Positions 1 through 10,695 of a stretch of 64,000 bases of DNA are shown here, one piece after another (positions within the stretch are counted from its first letter, which is position 1; each line of letters opens with the position of its first letter). Source of the stretch: Penium margaritaceum (taxonomy: Eukaryota; Streptophyta; Zygnematophyceae; Desmidiales; Peniaceae). The stretch is taken from contig SZWC01001202.1 in the NCBI GenBank assembly GCA_023375785.1, positions 244,874 to 308,873 on the forward strand, read 5' to 3'. The notes beneath the pieces were generated by a model. That model was not told the origin of the DNA and ran no database searches. It worked only from the letters and a program-made list of their open reading frames with translations. Made by a program: the position numbers and the translations under genes.

Positions 1-41
1 TGGTTCCGGGAGCAACTCCAACGGTACGAGCTGCTTATCGC

Positions 42-1292
42 ATGAGTGATTACGAGCTGGGTGAGCGGAAGAGGCTGTTGGAGGAGCTGACAGAGCAAGG
101 GTTCATCAGACCGTTGGTGTCACCTTACGCTGCACCGGTCCTCTTTGTGAAGGAAAAGATAGGGGAGATGCGGATGTGTGTGGACTATTGCACGCTCAAC
201 AACGTAACAATCAAGAACCGGTACCCGCTGCCAAGGGTCGAGGAGCTGTTTGACCAGCTGAGGGGAGCGCAGTTCTTCAACAAGATTGACTTGCGCTCGG
301 GGTACCATCAGATCCAGATTGTGGAGCAAGATGTGGAGAAGACGGCGTTTCGCACGCAGTACAGTCATTTCAAGTACCTCGTGATGCCGTTTGGGTTGAC
401 CAACACTCCTCCAACGTTCATGAGCCTCATGAACAGGATCTTCTGCCCTCACCTGGACCTGTTTGTGGTGGTGTTCCTTGACGACATCCTCATCTACTCT
501 CAAACTCTAGAAGAGCATCAGCAACATCTTCGGCAGGTGTTGGAAATTCTTCGGAGAGAGAAGTTGTTTGTAAAGCTCTCCAAGTGTGAGTTCGAGGAAA
601 GGGATGTGGAGTTCCTTGGGCACATCGTGAGCGGCAAATTTCTCCGCATGGACCCAAAAAAAGTGGAAGCAGTGAAGCAGTGGCCGACACCAAAGTGTGT
701 GCGTGACATTCAGGTATTCCTGGGGTTTGTCAACTATTACCGGAAATTCATCCGGGGGTACGCAGAAGAGGGTGCGCCGCTGACTCAGCTCTTGAGGAAG
801 GATCACCAGTGGGAATGGGGCGATCAGGTGCAGAAGAGCTTCGAGGAGCTCAAGACTGCCATGTGTGACGCTCCGGTTCTGGTGCATCCGGATTCATCCA
901 AGGAGTACGTTATGGCAACGGACGCAAGCGACTATGCCATTGGGGCGGTGCTGATGTAGGATCACGGAAAGGGGCCGCAGCCAATTGCGTACGCGTCTTG
1001 CAAATTGCAAGGTGCGGAGCTGAACTATGCAATCCATGAAAAGGAGATGCTAGTGGTGATCCATGCGTTCAAGCACTGGAGGTGCTACCTTGAGTCGCGA
1101 CGGTGCGTGGTCTTCACGGATCACTACACCCTGGAGTACCTGAAGACGCAGCCGAACCTCAGTCACCGAAAAACTTGCTAGATGGAGTTTCTTGAGGGGA
1201 GTTTTGACTACGAGATCCAGTACAAGCCTGGGAAGGTGAACTCGACAGATCCTCTGTCAAGGAGGCCGGACTTGAGCCTCAATGCCATCTGA
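42..1292 (+). pseudogene. Reverse transcriptase-RNase H of copy A
   Basis: RT copies element RNA into cDNA and RNase H removes the template. The first ORF (305 aa) covers fingers and palm: catalytic Asp of motif A in KIDLRSGYHQI (residue 83), the VMPFGLTN motif (114-121), and FLDD at residues 145-148, so the catalytic Asp pair is intact. A TAG at 957 interrupts the start of RNase H where the sister copy at 22296-28380 keeps a Gln codon. The same frame continues through RNase H-like sequence (HEKEMLVVIHAFKHW, the FTDH motif, DPLSRRPDL) with further stops at 1179 and 1290. The product cannot be made as one protein, so this is a pseudogene. Confidence 0.92.
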
Positions 1293-1985
1293 GTGCTCAT
1301 GGGATTTCTAGTCATGCATAGCCTGTTCAAGCATGACTATGGCGTGGACAGCGAGTTCATACGTGGTGCGCTGAAAGACGCCACGTGGGATGGAGTGTAT
1401 TGGCTAAGGGGTCAGGAGCGGAGGATTGTCATGTCGGACTATGCGCCATTGAAGCAGTTGTTGCTGGAGGAGGCACATGACACCTACTACTCGGGTCACT
1501 TTGGCCTCGATAAGATGCTCAAAGCCTTGGCACGCCAATACCGGTGGTCGTCAATGACGACTGATTGCAAAAGATTTGTGAGCAGCTGCGATGTATGCCA
1601 ACGCATCAAGGCACGGAGGACCAAGCCACCAGGGGAGCTGCAACCATTGCCTATACCAGAGAGGCCGTGGAGAGATATCTCGCTTGCCTTCATCGGCTAG
1701 TTAACTATGACACAGCAAGGCAACAACACGGTGTTGGTGGTGGTGGACCGGTTCTCCGAGATGGCACACTTCATCGCATGTACTGAGAGCATCACAGCTG
1801 TCGAGACAGCTCAACTCCTCCTAAGTCATGTCATCAAGCTGCATGGAGTGCGGCAGACGGTGGTCTCAGATCATGATCCACGCTTCACTTCGCAATTCTG
1901 GAGATATCTCATGGAAAAGCCGGGTACGAGGGTGCAGCTGACCACGGCATATCTTCCACAGACAATGGACAGACAGAGCGCATAA
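1293..1985 (+). pseudogene. Integrase N-terminus and catalytic core, copy A
   Basis: Integrase inserts the cDNA into the genome. Two ORFs in one frame, separated by a TAG at 1698. The first holds the H2C2 zinc-binding domain (HDTYYSGHFG followed by CDVCQ). The second holds the start of the rve core, with the first Asp in VLVVVDRFS and the second in VVSDHDPRF. A frameshift at about 1960-1990 destroys the third catalytic region, which in the sister copy reads SDGQTERTNQ. Same frame as the RT upstream, as expected for a pol polyprotein. Non-functional. Confidence 0.9.
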
Positions 1986-1993
1986 ACCAGACA

Positions 1994-2700
1994 TTGGAGC
2001 AATTGCTGCAGAGCATGGTCCCACCGGACGGAGAGGGGTGGGAGGAGAAGCTCAGAGTGGCGAGGTTTGCCTACAACTCAGCGGTGTCAACATCCACAGG
2101 AAAGTCACCGTTTGAGGTGGACTATGGCCACCAGCCACTGAGCCCAGCCGCCCTTGCTACGGCAATATCTCTTGCGGCTGTGCAGCAGATTGCTTCAGGG
2201 TTTGCCACCACTTGGGACGTGGTGCGACAACGGCTGTTGAAGGCACAAAAGCAGCAGAAGCAGCAAGCTGATAAGCATCCCTCTGCGGAAGAGTTCCAAG
2301 TGGGAGATCAGGTGATGCTGAACTCTAAAAACATGCAGCTGATGGGAGTTGGGAGTCCCAAACTCAAACCGCGATGGGTGGGTCTGTTCCGCATTCGAGA
2401 GAAGCGGTCGGCCGTTTCATACAAGTTGGAGCTCCCAGCTTACTACACCACTCATTCGATGTTCCACATCTCCATGCTTCGTGCCTATCGCGACCTCAAC
2501 ACCTTCTTCCAGGGTCGCAGGACAGCTCCACCTCCTACTGTCTGGGTCGAAGGAAGTGAGGAGTTTGAGGTGGAGAAGATTTTGGCGGACCGACAAAGGG
2601 GACGACGGCCTGAGTTCCTGGTACAGTGGAAGGGGTACCCGGCTGAGCATAACTCTTTGGAGCCAGAATCAACTTCCATGTTGGGGGTACCAACACTGTT
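1994..2700 (+). pseudogene. Integrase C-terminus and chromodomain, copy A
   Basis: After the frameshift the open frame carries the rest of integrase (FAYNSAVSTSTGKSPFE, DQVMLNSKNM, KLKPRWVGLF). It then carries a chromodomain beginning FEVEKILADRQRG with the aromatic-rich stretch FLVQWKGYPAEHNS. In chromoviruses this domain reads histone marks and steers integration. In this copy the conserved Trp after NS is Leu (NSLEPE), and a frameshift near 2665 replaces the end of the domain. The frame remains open to 3010, but beyond about 2700 it reads UTR and LTR and is not coding. Confidence 0.88.
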
Positions 2701-2741
2701 CTCCACGAGTACCTCACGCGCACCGGGATGTCGCGCCTCCG

Positions 2742-2763
2742 ACGGGTGGGAGGGGCGGGTGAA
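2742..2763 (+). other. Polypurine tract, copy A
   Basis: G-rich stretch (gggtgggaggggcgggtg) ending at the first base of the 3' LTR; expected plus-strand primer for cDNA synthesis. The same G-run lies beside the 3' LTR in the other family copies (5735-5748 and 23051-23067, minus strand). Confidence 0.8.
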
Positions 2764-3558
2764 TGTAATGAGGTGCCCCTATTTTTCTGGCATACTTGGT
2801 GCCTCGACCGAGTTTCTGGGGGCATCTGGGCCATTTTCTGTTTTTCGTAAATGTGGCTTGCGGTTGAGCTCACCTCCGCTTGACCGCAAATGCGCAGATG
2901 CGGGGATGCACGGACGCGAGGAGGAGCAGCGAGCAAGCAAGCGCCGACGTGAGGGTCACGTTGGTGCTAGGCGGCTGTTTCGCACGCAACCCCCACGCGG
3001 CGTTCCGTAACCGCCACGCGAGGGTGGTTTTCGCAACCTCGGCGAATAGCGTAACGGATACGCTATCCGCCAAGGGAAGTGCACCGCCGAGAGCTCTCGG
3101 CAACAGCCGCGGTCAACGGCGACAACAAAACTATGGCTGCGATCGTGCGACGGTTGTAGCACTCCCGGTTGCGTGCGCAACACGGTGACAATACCCACCG
3201 CCGAGAGGCATACCGGAGCAACGAGGCGGCTTGCCAAAAGACAAGATCAACCGTCGATGTCGACAATCAACGGCCGGGGAGTTCTCGCACTAGGAATTAG
3301 GTGCAAGTAGAGCACCAGGTTCAGATGCAAGCAGAGCACTGAGTTCAGTTGCAAGTAGCTTGTCATAGCAAGCTAGGAAAGTAGTAGGCTGAGGCCTGGG
3401 CTAGCCAGCCAGACAGTATAAATACCCTGTACATTGTTCATTGTAATTAACCTGTATTTTCCAGCTCTGGCTTCCTAAAATATCCAAGTCTATCTTTCCG
3501 TTGCGAGCGTGCTCTCCACACACCAATGCTAAATCCCTGGAGAGCACTGACTCTCACA
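2764..3558 (+). repeat. 3' LTR of chromovirus copy A
   Basis: 795-bp LTR starting TGTAATGAGG and ending CTCTCACA. Its borders are fixed by the polypurine tract on the left, the resumed satellite on the right, and the matching ends of the 794-bp LTR at 27587-28380. It contains a TATA-like box, a CACGTC-type palindrome and the hairpin tagcgta/tacgcta near 3047-3065. Confidence 0.93.
3417..3424 (+). promoter_or_regulatory. TATA box in chromovirus LTR
   Basis: Sequence tataaata, followed about 20 bases later by a pyrimidine-rich probable start region. It is conserved in the LTR fragments near 22200 (+) and 22400 (-), but altered in the LTRs at 4941-5734 and 27587-28380. Confidence 0.6.
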
Positions 3559-4940
3559 ACGTATTGAAGTTCTTTGTCCTTTCTAGTTGATACATAGGGT
3601 TCCCAAACCATTGTCTCTCCCTCTGACCATTTGTGACTCGTGTTTTGAGTTGTCAATGTTGACCACACATAGTGAACTTCTTCGGTCATAGTCAGTGACA
3701 TATGCATCTTTTGGTTGGTAACTGTTCACGCTAGCCACACCGTGCCCCTACTTGTTGAAAGTGTTTCTACTTGCTAGTTGATAACTACTGTTCCCAACCC
3801 ATGGTCTCCCCCACTGACCATTTGTGACTCGTGTTATGAGTTTTCAACGTTGACCACACACTGTGAAATCCGTTTCGTCATGGTTTGTGACACATGCCTA
3901 CTTTGGTTTGTCACTATACATGGTTACCACGCCGTGTCATTACCTATCGAAGGTCTTTGTGCTTTCTTGTTGACAGCTAGTGTTCCCAAACCATTGTTAG
4001 CCCCTCTGACTATGAGTGACTCGTGTTGTGAGTTGTAAATGTCGACCACATGAAGTGAAATCATTTGTTCATGGTCAGTGACACATGCATGCTTTGGTTG
4101 GTCACTGTGCATTGTAGCCACACTGTGCCACTACATATTGAAGGTATTTGTACTTGCTAGTCTATAACTAGCATTCACAAACCATTACATTCCACCCTGA
4201 CCATTTGTGACTGGTGTTATGAGTTCTCAAGGTTTACCACACTTAGTGCCATTATTTGGTCATGGTTAGTGACATATGCTTACTTTGGTTGGTCATCGTG
4301 CATGGTATCCACACCGTGCCACAACGTATTGAAGCTCCTTGTGCTTTTTGTTTGATACTTGGTGTTCCCAAACCATTGTTTTCCCCTCTGACCATTTGTG
4401 ACTCGTATTATGAGTTGTCAATGTCGACCACACATAGCGGGTTTCTTTGCCGAAAGGCAGTACATATGTCTACTTTGGTCGGTCATTGTGCATGGTTGCC
4501 ACGCCGAGCTACTAGTGATTGAAGGTCGTTGTACTTTCTCGTTGAGAACTGATATTCCCATAGCATTGTTTCCTCCCCTGACCCTTTTTGTATCGTATTA
4601 TAGTTGGCCAACGTTGACCACCCATATTGAGATTCCCTGGTCATGGTCTGTGACATATGCCTAGTTTGGTTGATTGGTGTGCACATTAGCCACACCGTGC
4701 CACTACGTGTTGAAGTTCTTTGTCCTTTCTAGTCGATACATAGGATTCCCAAACCATTGTCTCTCCCTCTGCCCAATTGTGACTCGTGTTATGAGTTTTC
4801 AATGTTGACCACACATAGTGGACTTCTTTGTTCATAGTCAGTGACATATGCATCCTTTGGTTGGTCACTGTGCACGCTAGCCACACCATGCCACTACTTC
4901 TTGAAAATATTTCAACTTACCAGTTGATAGCTAGTGTTCC
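3559..4940 (+). repeat. Satellite array, block 1
   Basis: Tandem monomers of about 190 bp with no gene. Starting inside type e, the monomers run f (about 3599), a (3790), b (3975), c (4170), d (4362), e (4552), f (4741), ending exactly at the f/a junction with ctagtgttcc. Every monomer carries a gaccatttgtgactcgt-like segment, a gttgaccacac segment and tggttggtca(c/t). Short ORFs in it are fortuitous. Confidence 0.95.
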
Positions 4941-5734
4941 TCTGAAGTGGGTGCTCTCTTGAGATTTAGCCTTGGTGTGTGGAGAGCACAGTCGCAGCGG
5001 AAAGATAGACTTGGAGATGTCTAGAAGCCAGAGCTGGAAAATACAGGTTAACTATAATGAAGAATGTACAGCGTATTAATATTGTCCGGCTGGCTAGCCC
5101 AGGCCTCAGCCTACTGCTATCCTAGCTTGCTATGACAAGCCACTTTCACCTGAACTCGGTGCTCTGCTAGCATCTGAACCTGGTGCTCTACTTGCACCTA
5201 ATGTGTATTACAAGTAGTCCCCGGCCGTCGATCGTCAAGATCGACGGTTGATCTTGTCTTTCGGCGAGCCGCCTCGTTGCTCGCGTATGCATCTCGACGG
5301 TGGGTGTGGTCACCGTGTTGCGCACGCCACCGGAAGTGCTGCGACCGTCGCACGGTTGCAGCCACCGTTTTAGTGTCGCCGTTGACCGCGGCTGTTGCTG
5401 GTAGCTCCCGGTGGCGCACTCCCCTTGGCGGATAGCGTATCCGTTATGGTATTTGCCGAGGGGGCAGAAGCCACCCTCGCGTGGTGGTTACGGAAGGCCG
5501 CGTGGAGGTTGCGTGCGAAACAGCCCCCTAGCGCCGACGTGACCCTCACGTCGGCGCTTGCTTGCTCGCTGCTCCTCCTTGCGTCCGTGCATCCCCGCAT
5601 CCGCGCAGTCGCGGTCGAGCTGAGGTGAGCTGGACCGCGAGCCACATTTCTGAAAAATGGAAAATTGCCTAGATGCCCCCAGAAACTTGGTCGAGGCCCC
5701 AAGAATGCCAGAAAAACAGGGGCACCTCATTACA
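4941..5734 (-). repeat. 3' LTR of chromovirus fragment B
   Basis: Minus-strand LTR of 794 bp. Its 5' base is at 5734 (TGTAATGAGG on the minus strand) and its 3' end at 4941. The terminal bases are slightly decayed compared with the TCTCACA end at 27587. It holds the perfect-arm palindrome agcgccgacgtga/tcacgtcggcgct around 5530-5558. Confidence 0.9.
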
Positions 5735-5749
5735 TTCACCCCCCCCCCG

Positions 5750-6145
5750 TCAGAGGTACGACGTCCCGGCGCGCCTGAGGTACTCCTGGAGAACAATGTT
5801 GGTACCACCAACATGGAAGTTGATATCTGGCTCCCAAGAGTTGTGCTCAGCCGGGTACCCCTTCCAGTACACCAAGAACTCACGCAGTCGTCCCCTTTGC
5901 CGGTCCGCCAAAATCTTCTCCACCTCAAACTCCTCACTTTCTTTGACCCGGACAGTAGGAGGTGGAGCTGTCCCGCGACCCTGGAAGAAGGTGTTGGGGT
6001 CGCGATAGGCACAAAGCAGGGAGATGTGGAACACCGGATGAATGGTGTAGTGAGCTGGGAGCTCCAGCTTGTATGAAACGGCCGACCGCTTCTCCAGAAT
6101 ATGGAACGGACCCACCCATTGCGGTTTGAGTTTGGGACTCCCAAC
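5750..6145 (-). pseudogene. Integrase C-terminus and chromodomain, fragment B
   Basis: The minus-strand frame encodes integrase C-terminal sequence (KLKPQWVGPFHILEK, SYKLELPAHY, HPVFHISLL) followed by a well-preserved chromodomain. The domain starts FEVEKILADRQRG, contains FLVYWKGYPAEHNSWEPD, and ends GGTNIVLQEYLRR. This is the most intact chromodomain in the window; its aromatic and acidic residues are all present. The upstream part of the gene is missing because element C begins at 6146. Confidence 0.88.
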
Positions 6146-7561
6146 TGTCAGGCAGGGATCCACCACATCTCCGCTGAGGAGAAGATGGATCCGCGGAGGG
6201 AAAATCGTTCCAACCCACAAATCCGCGGAACCTGGCGTCCGCGACGAAAGAGCCGCGGAGGAGGATTAAGGAGCGAGCCGCGGAGTAGTGAAGAACGCGC
6301 AAGATACGCTGGCTCCCGCAACAAGATTGCAGTGGAGCGTGGGGTGGCGCGGAATCGAGCAACGGTGAAGGATACAGGCGGGAAACGTTGTCGCCAGGAA
6401 GCAAGAATTGACAACGATCTTCCTTCGGCTGTTGGAAGCAATGGCCGCGGAGAAGCCAAGAAGGGGGCGGGATAGTAGGGTGAGAATCCGCGGTAGAAAG
6501 AGAACGTGTGGCGAGCCGCAGAGAAGTGGGAATGAAGAAGGAATGTCGGACGTGCAGGGGCACACATTTTAAAAACTAGACGTCAGGAAGAGGGCGGCAG
6601 GAGCTCGGCCAATGAGAGACCAGGGTCTGTGGCGGTGATCAAGGAAGAGGAAAACCGGGAGGATGCACCACGCGAAGACGAAGTTTCAAGGAAGAACACA
6701 AGACCGCGCTCACCCAAGCCGCGGAGAAGAGAAAGAAGCAAGTAGTAGAGTAGGGAAGTGTGGAAGTGGTCTAGTGTGTTTGTGAAAGGACGAGACCCGT
6801 GGTGCGCGTAGCGCACCGCATGGAGTCCACAGTAAAGGAAAGAGTGTGGTAGGAGAAGACTTGGGGAGCTAGGCATGGTGAATATAAAGTAGGAATGTAG
6901 CAGAGGAACGATTGTCCAAGGAACCAAAGATGCTTACCCTTTATCTGATCTTGTGCAATTTGAGTTAATGCAAGCCTGCTTCCCACGTATGTGCCCAAAG
7001 TCCTGACTTGTTGAGAACCAGATTGCCTCCTTTTGTCTCATTAACCCGCACAAGTGTCAGTTTGGTTCACACTCGCGCTTCCCCTTCTGAGATCCGCAGC
7101 TGTTCAAGGAGCCCTTAGGTTGCTCTCCGCGGAAGCATTCCACGGAGGACGAATACTTCTCCTCTGAGTGTGTGTGGAGCATACTGCTCGATCTGCTCCC
7201 AATCCTGGGTCCAACAAGGACTCTGCTGAGATCTGTCATCACCAGGGAACGCAAGTTGGGTGAAGGGTACTGCCGGCGACTCCGCGGCCTTGCGCACGAC
7301 CACAGAACGGGGTTCCGCGGGCGTAGCAGTCAGAGGCCACGAGGTGGCAGACTCGCGTGTTGGCAAGGAGCAAGCCGCGGAGCACTACCCGTGAGCGGGA
7401 CCCTGAGAGTGTGAAGCATCCGCGGAAGACCAGGAGAGGTAGCGGAGGAGCGGCAAGCGGGTGCTGCCCGGAACCGCGGAATGGCGGAGTCGCGGAGCAG
7501 ACCAGACGCGGAATGAGAGAGCGCGGAAGGAACATCATGCGCGGCAAAATTGGGGGTATCA
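6146..7561 (+). repeat. 5' LTR of element C
   Basis: Starts TGTCAGGCAGGG and ends GGGGGTATCA. The borders are supported by the abrupt end of chromovirus sequence at 6145, the primer site six bases after 7561, and the matching ends of element D inside satellite. It is rich in CCGCGG sites and carries a U3 hairpin (6801-6817) and TATA box (6883-6888). ORFs read from it are not coding. Confidence 0.93.
6801..6888 (+). promoter_or_regulatory. Promoter region of element C: hairpin and TATA box
   Basis: Perfect inverted repeat ggtgcgc-gta-gcgcacc (6801-6817), then a TATA-like tataaag at 6883 about 65 bases downstream. The same pair at the same spacing occurs in the 3' LTR (20734-20750 and 20817) and in element D's 5' LTR (minus strand, about 53650-53670 and 53579-53585). 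Confidence 0.6.
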
Positions 7562-7567
7562 GTGTCA

Positions 7568-7585
7568 TGGTGCGGTGAGCGTGGA
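7568..7585 (+). other. Primer binding site (tRNA-Phe) of element C
   Basis: TGGTGCGGTGAGCGTGGA begins six bases after the LTR end. Its complement ends CACGCTCACCGCACCA, which matches over 18 nt the T-stem, acceptor stem and CCA of plant cytosolic tRNA-Phe as I recall it. The identical 18-mer is in element D (52892-52909) and in the tail copy (21501-21518). Confidence 0.8.
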
Positions 7586-7639
7586 CAGTTCTTTGCTCTT
7601 TGCTAACAGAACTACACGAGCCTTAAGATTAAGTCATAC

Positions 7640-9313
7640 ATGTTGGCAGCCAGCTTTGTGCTCGAGGATACGCGGAGGCGGCACTAGCAGCATTCACAAC
7701 AAGCTTCTGTACGCCACTTCTTGCCGCAGCGTGCAGCCACACAGGCGGGCAGCAGAGACATCTTGCCCACACCCTCTCGCACGCCTGTTAGCTCATCGCC
7801 GGGCGCGCATCCACTGGGACAGCACCAAAGAGGTACCGAGTGGCAGGAATAGTTACACTGGCAACATATCATGAACGCGCTGCAGGACCACATGGAGGTG
7901 GAAAGCGTACACACCCAAGATGTGCGCGGAACCCACCAGCCCCCGGCTAACGACTCTATGGAGTACAGGTGGTTTTCCAATGTGCCACCGCCAGCACACG
8001 GACTCTTCGAGACCGGTTGATCACTGGCATATCAAGAGCCAGTTTACCAGCGGCACTACGGAATGCAGCCGTCATGGGCAGCAGAGGGGGATCACCTGCC
8101 ATCCGCACCCCTAGCAGGGATGGAAACCTCCCCGCCTCCACTTGTCTCCCGGAGGCCAACCTTCGGGGCTGCCCACCGCTACCAAGCGCAGCTGGGACAC
8201 ATGTCCGAGGAACGCTCACCTTCAGTAAAGGGAGAAAGGGGGGTGAGGCAGCCCCTGCAGGAAGTATCCTTCGAACAGTTGGGCAGGTCACATGTGATGC
8301 CAGAGACGAGGCAATAGCCCGACCCACCAACAGCAGAACAGGCGGCGGGAGCTCAGGCAGCCGGGGCTGGACTATCCAGCGCGATGGAAGGAGTATCCTT
8401 CCAGGTGAATCCGCGGATGACTGCCGTGGACAACCCAGTAACACCAAGTGTGAGGGCAACGGCGAGCCACAACCCACAATTCACTGGATGGCAAGGAACA
8501 TCGCAGGGGGAACAGAGGGGGGGCATGGTGCACCAACCCCTCCTGGCTCCGGAGCCATCTCACACAACCCAGCAGCCACTCACAGGGCCCCAGCCACAAC
8601 CCAACCCAGCATTGCATGGGACTCTGCCATACGCGAGGCCCGCAACAATCTCTTCTACCACAGCCCCACCAGGTTGGATGATGATGGGCACCTGGGCCAC
8701 GCCCTCCGCGGCGGGAGTGCCGCCGCAGGCCCCCATGCAGCAGACACCGTCACAGCAACCGCCGGCCCCTATGACGGCGCAATTAATTCCCGTGACGGTT
8801 GGACACCCAGTCTATCACCAGCTGCCGATGGGTATCGCGCCAGCTAGAATAGCGGTCCATCCAGCACCACCTACCAGCCAGGCGCACACGACTTCGCCCC
8901 ACTCCGCCTATCCCGCACTCCCGCCGAATCCAGGGACCACTGCAACCCCTGCAGTATCTACTACCACCCTGCTCTACCACTCTGCAGTGTAACACCCTCT
9001 ACCACAGGGCTATTGGCTGCCAGGACCAACGGCCCCTACCGCACCGAGCACACAAACTGTGCCCCTTGGGACTACCTTCTACTTCGTACCCTACGCAACG
9101 CCAGCGATCCCTGCGACTCACTATTATACCCTCCAGGCGGCAGCTCCAAGGAGTGGCTCCACACCAGCACCCCAGGTGCAGCCACAAACTAGCCACGTGG
9201 GTGATTTGGCGGCCAGAGCCTCTTACCCGTTTCCAGCAGTGACATCCATGGCTAACCAGAACACCGTGCCCCAACTGCAGTATGTACGCGCGCCACCAGC
9301 TAACATTCCGCGG
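7640..9313 (+). pseudogene. Pro/Gln-rich polyprotein N-terminus, element C
   Basis: Continuous in frame with the Gag domain downstream but broken by stops, including TAG at 7685-7687 where element D has CAG. The conserved beginning (MLAASFV, then the Gln/His-rich RRRH...QH region and later RWFSNVP) is shared with element D (52835 minus). From about 8384 the protein is dominated by Pro, Gln, Thr and Ala (202-aa ORF 8384-8992, then 9059-9316). This composition suggests a long disordered N-terminal arm ahead of the Gag fold. No known domain recognised. Confidence 0.6.
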
Positions 9314-9928
9314 TAGGATATCTTCAAGGGGACCCCTGAAGAAGACCCGTGGACATGGTTGAAGCAGATCACTATACATGCAAGCATAGGGCAGATCCCA
9401 CCAGATCTTTGTCTGGCAACCGCGAAGCTCCATCTGCAGGGCGCCGCGGAGGACTGGTACAATGCACGAGCGCCGTACAACTCCTTTGAGGATTTTGGCA
9501 ACGTGCTGATTGAGCGCTTCAAGTGGCTGACCAAGGAAGAAGCACTCCGCAAGATTGAAAAAGAAGTCATGCGGAAGGACACCGACATCTGCAGGTTTTT
9601 GGATCAGTTCCTCACTTGGGCATCAATCGCAAAGAACCCCCAAGGGGAACGACTGCCGCTGTGGGTACTCCTACAGAATCTCATCCGCGCCCTCCCTGAT
9701 GAGATCAGCAGTCTGATGATCCTTGAGCGCTACTAGTCACTGCAGGATGCGGTGCAGGACACCATGGCCATTTCCACACGGCAGCGGTCTACGCGACAGC
9801 ATCAGGGTGGAGATTCTCATGCTCTAGCACCAGCAGCACAGGCATCTCAGCCCGAGCCGAAGGCGTGTTACACTGTCAGAGCCTGGAGCACATCGCTCGA
9901 GACTGCCTGTGCAACAGACAGGGTGTTC
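9314..9928 (+). pseudogene. Gag domain and CCHC zinc knuckle, element C
   Basis: The Gag (retrotransposon capsid) domain is in the ORF 9359-9736: WTWLKQITIHASIG just upstream of or at its start, then LHLQGAAEDWYNAR, FEDFGNVLIERF, and FLDQFLTWA. Gag assembles the particle that packages element RNA. The ORF ends at TAG 9734, where element D has CAG. A CCHC nucleic-acid-binding knuckle follows at about 9863-9925 but has lost one base, which shifts the frame. Element D preserves the pattern ACSTCQSLEHIA-x-DC (C-x2-C-x4-H-x4-C). Confidence 0.85.
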
Positions 9929-10083
9929 CGCGAACCGATTCCATACAGCAGGACCCTATGGTACAACAGTGGCAGCGGTATTGTAATCAACCATGGCAGG
10001 ACCAGTAACATCAGCAGCAGACGCAAGCTGGGCGGCAGGCACCGGACCATCAAACCCAGACTGCCCCAGGAGGGCAGAGTATC

Positions 10084-10563
10084 TTGCCCAACCCACAGGC
10101 ATCCGCAAACTCTATGAGCAGAGCCCGCAACGTCAAGCTTGGGCTGCCGATGGTGCAGGACGAGACCATAGAGTTGCCTCCCACCGCAGCGGAGACCGCC
10201 CTCATTGCACGAGCCCAAGAATTAGGCTTGCGCGGATGGGATTTACAGATGGCAGCCAGAGTACAGGAAGATCTGCGGTGCAAGGCAGAGGCCGCGGAGG
10301 AACGCTTCCAAGAGGTAGTTGCTAATCGTACCATTGTGCCGGAGAAACGACGACAGACAAAACCACCACTCGTAGTGGAAAAGCAACCTGCCCCATCTTC
10401 GCAGGCACCAACAACAGCTCCACCAGCCGCGGATGGAAGCTCTGACCCCGTCCAACGTTTATTTACCACTTCCATTGTGGAAGTCAACTTCTTTGAGTTC
10501 CTCCGCATTCACCGAGAGATCGCACCGCGACTGAAGGAGGAGTTCTCCAGAGCCAATCAATGA
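10084..10563 (+). pseudogene. Gag-protease linker, element C
   Basis: Open 159-aa segment of the polyprotein between the CCHC knuckle and protease 1. The middle is strongly helical and charged (AQELGLRGWDLQMAARVQED, AEAAEERFQEVV), consistent with a coiled coil. The end (FFEFLRIHREIAPRLKEEF) is highly conserved in element D. The TGA at 10561 replaces an Arg codon of element D, which is consistent with a CpG transition. No domain recognised. Confidence 0.55.
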
Positions 10564-10695
10564 CTCCAAGCTGTGGGCATCTCTCTCAACGGTAGTATGC
10601 CTACCCCCGGTACACAGAACACTCGCCGTGCGATGTCCGACACTTCCCTAGCATTAAGCCTCACGGAAGAAGAGTGGGGATGGGCACCGTAGCCC

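Larger units (their letters stand above)
1..3558 (+). mobile_element. Chromovirus copy A (Ty3/gypsy, 3' part)
   Basis: Decayed chromovirus-type Ty3/gypsy LTR retrotransposon whose 5' LTR, gag and protease lie left of the window. Visible order is RT, RNase H, integrase, chromodomain, polypurine tract and 3' LTR, the canonical chromovirus order. Coding from 42 to 1985 stays in one frame but is cut by stops at 957, 1179, 1290 and 1698, with frameshifts near 1960-1990 and 2665. The 3' LTR ends at 3558 and satellite resumes at 3559 inside an e-type monomer, so the element inserted into the satellite. It belongs to the same family as the minus-strand copies at 4941-6145 and 22296-28380. Confidence 0.93.
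4941..6145 (-). mobile_element. Chromovirus fragment B (3' end)
   Basis: Minus-strand 3' terminal piece of a Family 1 chromovirus: 3' LTR (4941-5734), polypurine tract (5735-5748) and the end of integrase plus chromodomain. On the right it is cut inside the integrase C-terminus (GSPKLKPQWVGP) by the first base of element C's 5' LTR at 6146, so C inserted into it. On the left it abuts satellite ending GTTCC. The same five bases begin the satellite right of 28380, which suggests both ends belong to one original insertion. Confidence 0.88.

Noticed and set aside
2700-3010. Long C-terminal extension of the copy A chromodomain ORF
   Set aside because: Beyond about 2700 the frame is shifted and runs through the polypurine tract into the LTR, so it is not protein-coding.
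3559-4940. CRISPR array
   Set aside because: The repeats are contiguous 190-bp monomers without unique spacers, in a eukaryotic retrotransposon context.
6146-7561. Several 60-140-aa ORFs on both strands of the Family 2 LTRs
   Set aside because: They lie entirely in LTR sequence upstream of the primer site, differ between LTR copies by stops and frameshifts, and show no domain.
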